Of a DNA stretch of 5,688 nucleotides, positions 1 to 5,688 are shown piece after piece. Source of the DNA: Pseudomonadota bacterium (GTDB lineage: Bacteria; Pseudomonadota; Gammaproteobacteria; Burkholderiales; Thiobacillaceae); the NCBI GenBank assembly GCA_030836725.1, contig JAUPLV010000135.1, positions 1 through 5,688 of the forward strand, given 5' to 3'. Both the position numbers and the translations under genes were made by a program. The notes beneath the pieces were generated by a model. The model saw only the letters and a list, made by a program, of their open reading frames with translations. It did not search any database and had not been told where the DNA came from. Each line of letters opens with the position of its first letter. The first letter of the stretch is position 1.

Positions 1-313
1 AACCAAGGTCAAGGTGGTCAAGAACAAGGTGGCGCCACCGTTCAAGGAAGCCTTCTTCGACATCCTCTACGGCCAGGGCATCTCGCGCGAGGGCGAAATC
101 ATCGAACTCGGCGTCGCCCACAAGCTGGTCGACAAGTCCGGCGCCTGGTACGCCTACAACGGCGAGAAAATCGGCCAGGGCAAGGACAACGCGCGCGAAT
201 ATCTCAAGGAGCACCCGGAAATCGCGCAGGAAATCGAGGCCAAGGTCCGCGCCGCCGTCGGCGTCAACAACCCCACCGCGACAGCCGTGGATGAAGCCGA
301 AATCGACGCCTGA
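1..313 (+). CDS. recA: RecA recombinase, C-terminal part (5' end outside window)
   Basis: The reading frame is open from the window edge (first full codon at base 2) to the TGA at 311-313, giving 103 residues. It begins TKVKVVKNKVAPPFKEAFFD, which matches the end of the RecA ATPase core, and continues with LYGQGISREGEIIELGV, SGAWYAYNGEKIGQGKDNAR and a helical EHPEIAQEIEAKVRAAV stretch, the hallmarks of the RecA C-terminal domain. The protein ends in a short tail carrying D, E, E and D, the acidic tail that in the family tunes DNA access. RecA forms ATP-dependent filaments on single-stranded DNA, performs strand exchange and activates LexA self-cleavage. The Walker motifs and DNA-binding loops lie upstream of the window. 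The last 23 bases overlap recX, the usual partner gene. Identity is near certain; only the missing N-terminal part is unknown. Confidence 0.97.
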   Translation, partial: TKVKVVKNKVAPPFKEAFFDILYGQGISREGEIIELGVAHKLVDKSGAWYAYNGEKIGQGKDNAREYLKEHPEIAQEIEAKVRAAVGVNNPTATAVDEAEIDA

Positions 314-746
314 ACCCGACGAGCTGCGCGAACGCACCCTGCGCCTGCTGGCGCGGCGCGAGCACAGCCGCGTCGAACTCGTCCGCAAGCTCGAGCGCGC
401 AGGTTTTGCCCGCACCGACATCGAGCCGCTGCTCGACGCCTTCGAAGCGCAAAACTGGCTGTCCGACCGCCGCTTCGCCGAAAGCTACGTCGCCGACCAC
501 CGCGCCCGCGCCGGCAGCGTCAAGCTCGCCTACGACCTGCGTCAACGCGGCGTCGGCGACAGCATCATCGAATCGGTACTCGGCGACAACCGCGACAGCG
601 AACTCGACCGCGCGCGTGAAGTGTGGCGAAAGAAATTTGCCGCTGCGCCCGCCGATGCGGCCGAAAAAGCCAGGCAGATGCGCTTTCTGCAAAGCCGGGG
701 CTTCACCCCCGAGGTGATTCGACGCGCGATCCGCGGCGGAGAATGA
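291..746 (+). CDS. recX: RecX, regulator of RecA
   Basis: This is a complete 151-residue protein, a normal length for RecX. It is built of the three-helix repeats typical of the family: residues 11-40 contain the signature LLARREHSRVEL followed by VRKLERAGF, residues 56-90 contain WLSDRRFAESYV and a basic stretch ending in LRQRGV, and residues 125-148 contain KARQMRFLQSRGFTPEVIRRAI. RecX binds along the groove of RecA filaments and limits or modulates their extension and ATPase and coprotease activity. The ATG at 291 lies inside recA and has no strong Shine-Dalgarno sequence (the preceding bases are gacagccgtgg), so translation is probably coupled to termination of recA. Low RecX made by inefficient coupling or read-through is the common arrangement in proteobacteria. 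A later start is possible, but residues 8-20 already fit the family, so a short N-terminal shift at most is expected. Confidence 0.95.
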   Translation: MKPKSTPEPDELRERTLRLLARREHSRVELVRKLERAGFARTDIEPLLDAFEAQNWLSDRRFAESYVADHRARAGSVKLAYDLRQRGVGDSIIESVLGDNRDSELDRAREVWRKKFAAAPADAAEKARQMRFLQSRGFTPEVIRRAIRGGE

Positions 747-802
747 TCGGGGCCGGGATAATCCTGGAAACCCAGTGTTCATGCAATTCTCACAAGGGTA
801 TT

Positions 803-820
803 GGCGGGGACACCCCCGCC
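803..820 (-). ncRNA. Group II intron domain VI hairpin
   Basis: The perfect seven-base stem GGCGGGG/CCCCGCC with loop GTGT (minus strand) follows domain V after the linker AGTGGGAGGAC, and is followed by AATACCC near the presumed 3' splice site. Domain VI normally carries the branch-point adenosine. Unpaired adenosines lie on the 3' side (AATA at 799-802), but I cannot say which, if any, acts as branch point; class C introns often splice by hydrolysis instead. On the plus strand this sequence reads as a similar GC hairpin but lacks a T-run, so it is not a recX terminator. Confidence 0.72.
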
Positions 821-831
821 GTCCTCCCACT

Positions 832-862
832 CCACCGGACGTACGGATCACGTATCCGGCGG
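832..862 (-). ncRNA. Group II intron domain V (catalytic core hairpin)
   Basis: On the minus strand CCGCCGGA pairs with TCCGGTGG over eight base pairs, including the G-U wobble expected inside the catalytic triad, which here reads CGC rather than AGC. A two-base CG bulge separates this lower stem from a short upper stem (TACG with CGTA, loop TGATC). The arrangement of lower stem, triad, two-base bulge and capped upper stem is that of domain V, which binds the catalytic metal ions for splicing. The intact pairing argues that the ribozyme core has not decayed. A CGC triad and a shortened domain V are known for class C introns. Confidence 0.87.
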
Positions 863-1457
863 TTTCTGCCTACCCGTTTCCGGGTTGAGCTTACGTCCCG
901 AGGACTATTCGCCCGTTGGCCTATGGACGCTGCGACCGCCTTCGGGACTTCCGGCCTCTACTGCTTTGTCGCCAGTTCCCTATCGGGACAACTGTCCAGA
1001 CTCAACGGAGAAATAGCCACCTTTCCGCTCTCGGCAGATTCAGCCCTTCACGGCTTGGTCAAAGTCGCTACTATGGCCTCTGCTGACTCCCGTCAGCCCA
1101 TCCCGACACCTCGCGATGTCAGTAGCACATGGCAGGCTGACGGGCCTCCCAGGGTAATGCGCGTGACCTTCATGCTTATGCCTGTCGGATCTACGTCGTA
1201 GCGTTCCGTGCAAGTATTGGGCTTTACAGATATGGGCCTGCTCACCCGCTACGCCGCCTCTATCCGCTTCCTGTTCGTCAGGCCCTTTGCCTGCGGCTTC
1301 CTTCAGATTCCGCCTTGCGACGGACACCCTTGCCGTTCAGCTAACACTTCCCCTTGCCGGGTGTGTAGAGGACTTTCACCTCCCAGTCATTCCCCCCGCC
1401 ACCACGGCGGTGAAAACAGCGCCAGTCACGGCGCTACGCACCATGCCTGGCGCACCC

Positions 1458-1487
1458 AAAAAAAGAGACCGCCGAAGCGGTCTCTTT
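1458..1487 (-). terminator. Rho-independent terminator of the pilin gene; class C intron target
   Basis: On the minus strand AGAGACCGC, a TTCG tetraloop and GCGGTCTCT form a perfect nine-base-pair stem, extended by A-T pairs and followed by an uninterrupted run of six to seven T. It lies 53 bases after the pilin stop codon. On the plus strand the same hairpin is followed by only three T, so it might weakly stop transcription from recX as well. The intron begins two bases (GG) after the T-run. Confidence 0.93.
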
Positions 1488-1540
1488 AGTAACAAGGGGC
1501 AATTAACGATGTTTGACCCCGTTGATTCCTTTGATTTTGA

Positions 1541-1981
1541 TTACGGGCAATCGCCTTGACCAGACTTAAAGCCGCGCTGCGCATTGCAGCTGGTCCCGGA
1601 ATTCGTCCAGACCATATTGGCGGCACCAGCGGCTACCGTGGGCGTATCGATAATGGTCAGGGCAACACCAGCAGTAGTAGTCGCGCCCGTGGTCACGGTA
1701 ATGACGCCATCGGTAACAGACGTAACGGCTGTGATGTTCTTGGTTGTAGAAATAGTCGGCACACCATTAGAAGCCGCGCTGCAACCTACAAAGGTTCCAA
1801 GGTCTTGATGACACATTGCAATGGCGTTCCTTGTAGAACTGATTTCTGCAGCTGCGCCGGCAGCTTTCGCACGTGACGTGTAATCGCTGTACTGTGGAAT
1901 CGCGATCGCCGCCAAAATACCAATAATCGCCACCACGATCATCAGTTCGATCAGGGTGAAACCTTGTTGTACTTTACGCAT
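1541..1981 (-). CDS. pilA: Type IV pilin (PilA-like major pilin)
   Basis: The 146-residue prepilin has a short basic leader MRKVQQG that would be cut by PilD after Gly7, leaving an N-methylated Phe at +1 and the conserved Glu at +5 (Glu12). The very hydrophobic helix MIVVAIIGILAAIAIP that follows anchors the subunit and packs the pilus core, and IPQYSDYTSRAKAA continues it, as in type IVa pilins. Cys132 and Cys145 near the C-terminus (SCNAQRG to GDCP) form the expected disulfide D-loop; an extra pair, Cys57 and Cys67, may close a second small loop. The middle, residues 75-120, is rich in Thr, Val and Ala and is probably beta-sheet, possibly glycosylated. The ATG at 1981 is backed by a strong ribosome binding site. 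The gene stands alone, without other pilus genes, and its codon use looks less GC-biased than its neighbours. A minor pilin role cannot be excluded, but length and D-loop favour a major subunit. Confidence 0.93.
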   Translation of the reverse strand: MRKVQQGFTLIELMIVVAIIGILAAIAIPQYSDYTSRAKAAGAAAEISSTRNAIAMCHQDLGTFVGCSAASNGVPTISTTKNITAVTSVTDGVITVTTGATTTAGVALTIIDTPTVAAGAANMVWTNSGTSCNAQRGFKSGQGDCP

Positions 1982-1988
1982 TTTAAAT

Positions 1989-1995
1989 CTCCTTT
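1989..1995 (-). promoter_or_regulatory. Ribosome binding site of the pilin gene
   Basis: AAAGGAG on the minus strand ends seven bases before the ATG. It is a near-perfect Shine-Dalgarno sequence at ideal spacing, fixes the start at 1981 and fits a highly expressed subunit gene. Confidence 0.9.
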
Positions 1996-2011
1996 AAATT
2001 GGGAATGTTCA

Positions 2012-2029
2012 ACACGTTTCCTCCCGTGT
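2012..2029 (-). promoter_or_regulatory. Possible 5' leader hairpin of pilin mRNA
   Basis: On the minus strand ACACG and CGTGT form a five-base-pair stem around the loop GGAGGAAA. It would lie about four bases from the 5' end of a transcript begun at the sigma-54 promoter (predicted start near 2033). Such 5' hairpins can stabilise mRNA. The loop displays a Shine-Dalgarno-like GGAGGA that has no start codon at a suitable distance. The stem is short and may be chance. Confidence 0.35.
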
Positions 2030-2043
2030 CTGGCACTCATAGA

Positions 2044-2060
2044 TGCAGGGGCTGTGCCAA
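2044..2060 (-). promoter_or_regulatory. Sigma-54 (-24/-12) promoter of the pilin gene
   Basis: The minus strand reads TTGGCACAGCCCCTGCA. This matches the RpoN consensus TGGCAC-N5-TTGC with only one difference in the -12 element, and the GG and GC dinucleotides are exactly ten bases apart. Transcription would start near 2033, giving a leader of about 50 bases. Type IV pilin genes in many proteobacteria are driven by RpoN with the PilS/PilR two-component system, so the function fits; involvement of PilR here is inference. Confidence 0.85.
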
Positions 2061-2251
2061 TCCTGGAAATTGCCGCGCAAAATCGCCAATAAATTCTTAA
2101 CGCCCTGTTTCTGCGACTGTTTTTCTTTTCGAGCCGGAATCGCCCTGCTCCCCCGGCGCCCTCGCGCCCTGCCCCTGAACGGCACGGGCTGACGGTTTTC
2201 GTCACCCCGCCGGTCGCCCGCACCGGCGCGGAGGGCAAACAGCCGGACGTG
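2061..2251. other. Non-coding region upstream of the pilin promoter
   Basis: I see no credible gene here. The short open frames on the minus strand have no ribosome binding site, no family resemblance and run into the pilin leader or across the tRNA. The part next to the promoter (about 2065-2130) is AT-rich and could bend or bind IHF, as is common at sigma-54 promoters; the part at 2140-2240 is very GC-rich. An inverted repeat at 2190-2204 is a candidate activator site. Confidence 0.6.
2190..2204. promoter_or_regulatory. Inverted repeat, candidate activator site
   Basis: TGACG and CGTCA flank the five-base spacer GTTTT. The repeat lies about 130 bases upstream of the -24 element of the pilin promoter, within the range at which enhancer-binding proteins such as PilR bind. 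The sequence does not let me name the binding protein, and arms of five bases can arise by chance. Confidence 0.3.
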
Positions 2252-2278
2252 AAAAAGGCCTGCATCGCTGCAAGCCTT
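2252..2278 (-). terminator. Rho-independent terminator after the tRNA gene
   Basis: On the minus strand AAGGCTTGCA and TGCAGGCCTT pair over ten positions (one G-U wobble) around a GCGA tetraloop of the GNRA type, followed by TTT. It begins nine bases after the CCA end of the tRNA, so it would end transcription of the tRNA, or of an rpoD-tRNA transcript, before the pilin promoter. Confidence 0.85.
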
Positions 2279-2286
2279 GTTCGATG

Positions 2287-2363
<77 letters not shown>

Positions 2364-2373
2364 GAAAACTTGG

Positions 2374-2399
2374 CCGCCCCGCGGACCCTGGCGGGGCGG
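2374..2399 (-). terminator. GC-rich hairpin after rpoD (weak terminator or processing site)
   Basis: CCGCCCCGC and GCGGGGCGG form a perfect nine-base-pair stem with an eight-base loop, six bases after the rpoD stop. On the minus strand it is followed by CCAAGTTTTC, so the T-run is short and displaced by five bases. It may stop part of the rpoD transcription, protect the mRNA 3' end, or mark the cut between rpoD mRNA and the tRNA; the strong terminator beyond the tRNA suggests some read-through. Confidence 0.55.
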
Positions 2400-2404
2400 T
2401 GCGC

Positions 2405-4348
<1,944 letters not shown>

Positions 4349-4400
4349 GCTCCGCCCGCGCAAACCGCGCGCACGGAAAAAAGTCGTTCAAAAACCGGCA

Positions 4401-4428
4401 ATTATACCGCAAACCGGGGTTTTGTCTC
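4401..4428 (-). promoter_or_regulatory. Sigma-70 promoter in the dnaG-rpoD spacer
   Basis: The minus strand has a perfect -10 box TATAAT (4401-4406) and, 16 bases upstream, GAGACA (4423-4428), which keeps four of six bases of TTGACA. Transcription would begin near 4394 and give a 5' leader of about 45 bases before the rpoD ATG at 4348. RpoD could thus be made independently of the upstream operon promoter and feed back on its own gene. The -35 box is weak, so strength is uncertain. Confidence 0.65.
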
Positions 4429-4443
4429 GGCGTTTCCGGAAAG

Positions 4444-5688
4444 CTAGGACCGTGCCAGCTCGGTCAATTCCTGACGCTCGCCGGCGCTCAGGCTGCCCAG
4501 CGGGCGCGAGGCCAGTTCCTGCCAGCGGCGGCGCTGCCAGTCGTCACGCAATTGTTTGACCGCGCCCTCGAATTCGGCGTTCCAGTCCCAGCTATCGTCT
4601 TTGTCGAGCAAATCCGTCATCAGTTCATCGACCAGGGATTCCAGCGTGCTTCCGCGCGCGGCCTCGGCCAGGGCGGGCAGACCGATCCGTCCGAGGTCGC
4701 GCAGCCAGGCCATCAGCTCGGTCATGCGCTCGCTCAGCGGGTCGTTCGCATCCACCCAGCAGGGGTCGATTTCGGCGATGCGCTGCGGATTCATCAACAG
4801 GGTGCGGGCCATGCTGCGCAAACGCGATGGCGCCGGGCGGCGCTGCGGGCGCGGCGGCGCCCGCCGGGCGGCGGCGGGCTTCAGCCCCATGCGGCTGAGT
4901 TCGTCGGCCTGCACATGCGCGAGCTCGGCGATTTGCCGCTGGATCAGGCTGGACAGCAGCGGCGCGCCGATCTTTTCAAGCAGCGGCCTGGCATCCTTGA
5001 TCAGCGCGGCCTGGCCTTCCTGGGTATCGAGCCTGCGGCCACGCGAAAGTTCGCGCAGCAGAAATGCCGAGAGCGGCAGGGTGTCGGCATCCAGCAACTT
5101 CAAAAAGGCGGCCTGGCCGTGGGTGCGGATATAGCTGTCGGGGTCTTCGCCCTCGGGCAGGAACAGGAAGCTGACTTCCTTGCCGTCCTGCAGCGCTTCC
5201 AGCGAGTTTTCCAGCGCGCGCCAGGCGGCCTTGCGGCCGGCGTTGTCGCCGTCAAAGGCGTAAATCAGGCGGTCGGTGTGGCGCAGCAGGGTGCGCACGT
5301 GAACCGGCGTGGTGGCGGTGCCCAGCGCGGCGACGGCAAATTCCACCCCGTGTTGAGCCAGCGCGACCACATCCATATAGCCTTCGACCACGATGGCGCG
5401 GCCGGCGGCCTTGATCGCCGCGCGCGCCTCGAACAGGCCGTAAAGCTCGGAACCCTTGTGAAACAGCGGGGTTTCCGGCGAGTTGAGGTATTTCGGCTCG
5501 CCTTTGTCGAGCACCCGGCCGCCGAAGCCGACGATCTGGCCCTTGATGTTGCGGATGGGGAACATGATGCGGTCGCGGAAGCGGTCGTAGCGTCGATTGT
5601 CGCCATCGACGACCAGCCCCGAGGCCGCCAGCGCCTCCGCCGTGTAATCGGGAAAAACCTGCTTCAGCGGCGACCAGCCCTCGGGTGC
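4444..5688 (-). CDS. dnaG: DNA primase DnaG (N-terminal part outside window)
   Basis: The frame is open from the right window edge to the TAG at 4444-4446, giving 414 residues. DnaG makes the RNA primers for the replication fork. The visible part begins within the RNA polymerase domain: YDRFRDRIMFPI, IVGFGGRVLD and KYLNSPETPLFHKGSELYGL are DnaG signatures. The TOPRIM metal-binding motifs follow: VVEGYMD (the Glu is visible residue 102), AFDGDNAGRKAA (Asp 146 and 148) and LPEGEDPDSYI (Asp 182 and 184). A linker rich in Arg, Pro and Ala (about 270-290) leads to the C-terminal helical domain that binds the DnaB helicase, ending in LGSLSAGERQELTELARS. All catalytic acids that can be seen are intact. 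The N-terminal zinc-binding domain and the first part of the polymerase domain are outside the window. The gene lies directly upstream of rpoD, as in the rpsU-dnaG-rpoD operon. Confidence 0.97.
   Translation of the reverse strand, partial: APEGWSPLKQVFPDYTAEALAASGLVVDGDNRRYDRFRDRIMFPIRNIKGQIVGFGGRVLDKGEPKYLNSPETPLFHKGSELYGLFEARAAIKAAGRAIVVEGYMDVVALAQHGVEFAVAALGTATTPVHVRTLLRHTDRLIYAFDGDNAGRKAAWRALENSLEALQDGKEVSFLFLPEGEDPDSYIRTHGQAAFLKLLDADTLPLSAFLLRELSRGRRLDTQEGQAALIKDARPLLEKIGAPLLSSLIQRQIAELAHVQADELSRMGLKPAAARRAPPRPQRRPAPSRLRSMARTLLMNPQRIAEIDPCWVDANDPLSERMTELMAWLRDLGRIGLPALAEAARGSTLESLVDELMTDLLDKDDSWDWNAEFEGAVKQLRDDWQRRRWQELASRPLGSLSAGERQELTELARS

Larger units (their letters stand above)
794..1455 (-). 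mobile_element. ORF-less group II intron, class C type
   Basis: Read on the minus strand, the element starts with GTGCGCCAGGCATGG, a group II 5' end (GUGYG type) as seen in class C introns. A domain I-like region follows, with GGGAGGTGAAAGTCCTCTAC and CCTGACGAACAGGAAGCGG. The sequence GACGGGAGTCAGCAGAGGCC lies just where the maturase gene normally begins. Domain V (832-862) and domain VI (803-820) are listed separately. No reverse transcriptase is encoded: the minus-strand frames of 863-1050 carry no RT motif and are broken by stops, and the total length of about 0.66 kb is far below that of ORF-carrying introns. The 5' end lies two bases beyond the T-run of the pilin terminator, the insertion habit of class C introns. 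The 3' end is uncertain within several bases (about 788-798). The intron could still be a self-splicing ribozyme; mobility would need a maturase in trans. Confidence 0.88.

Noticed and set aside
264..851. 195-codon minus-strand frame opposite recX
   Set aside because: It is a shadow of recX and recA, and its first codons are the intron's 3' domains V and VI.
1040..1327. 95-codon minus-strand frame within the intron
   Set aside because: It lies in the domain I-like region of the ribozyme, upstream of the place for a maturase, and shows no RT motif.
1458..1487. Integron attC-like or CRISPR-like repeat
   Set aside because: The palindrome occurs once, ends in a T-run and sits behind a stop codon, so it is a simple terminator; no integrase, cassette or repeated unit is present.
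623..1489. Several overlapping plus-strand frames (about 70-190 codons) across the intron
   Set aside because: They run antisense to the ribozyme. Similar small proteins are often annotated from such introns but are artefacts of the structured RNA sequence, and none has a convincing ribosome binding site.
2031..2046. TGGCAC...TGC on the plus strand as a second sigma-54 promoter
   Set aside because: GG and GC are eleven bases apart instead of ten, which RpoN does not tolerate, and no plus-strand gene follows.
4349..4363. TTG start for rpoD at 4363
   Set aside because: It adds five residues without family support and has no ribosome binding site; ATG codons follow at 4348 and 4336.

Overview
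The window is GC-rich, densely coded chromosomal DNA from a proteobacterium, most likely a betaproteobacterium. The guess rests on the RecA, RecX, RpoD and DnaG sequences, the long acidic insert in RpoD, and the tRNA-Ile(CAU) gene next to rpoD, a gene order also known in E. coli (ileX near rpoD). The genus cannot be fixed from the sequence alone.

Layout, left to right. The 3' end of recA (+) overlaps the complete recX (+) by 23 bases. Next is a stretch of about 0.8 kb without any credible protein gene. Most of it (about 794-1455, minus strand) is an ORF-less group II intron ribozyme with class C features. It sits directly behind the Rho-independent terminator of a type IV pilin gene (minus strand, 1541-1981), which is the usual target type of class C introns. 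The pilin gene has a strong ribosome binding site and a good sigma-54 -24/-12 promoter. Upstream of the pilin is about 0.3 kb of non-coding DNA, then a tRNA-Ile(CAU) gene with its own terminator, the complete rpoD (primary sigma factor) and the 3' two-thirds of dnaG (primase), all on the minus strand.

How the genes fit together. recA-recX is a recombinase with its modulator, probably translationally coupled. dnaG-rpoD is the distal part of the classical macromolecular-synthesis operon (rpsU-dnaG-rpoD), and a perfect -10 box lies in the dnaG-rpoD spacer. The tRNA gene follows rpoD and may share its transcript. The pilin is an accessory surface gene placed between these two housekeeping blocks and convergent with recX.

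The most notable item is the intron. Its 5' GTGCGCC start, its domain V with a CGC triad and two-base bulge, its domain VI hairpin and its position after a terminator are all readable, yet it encodes no reverse transcriptase. It would therefore need an intron-encoded protein supplied in trans to move. I did not find evidence for a wholly new system; the rest of the window is conserved core genome.
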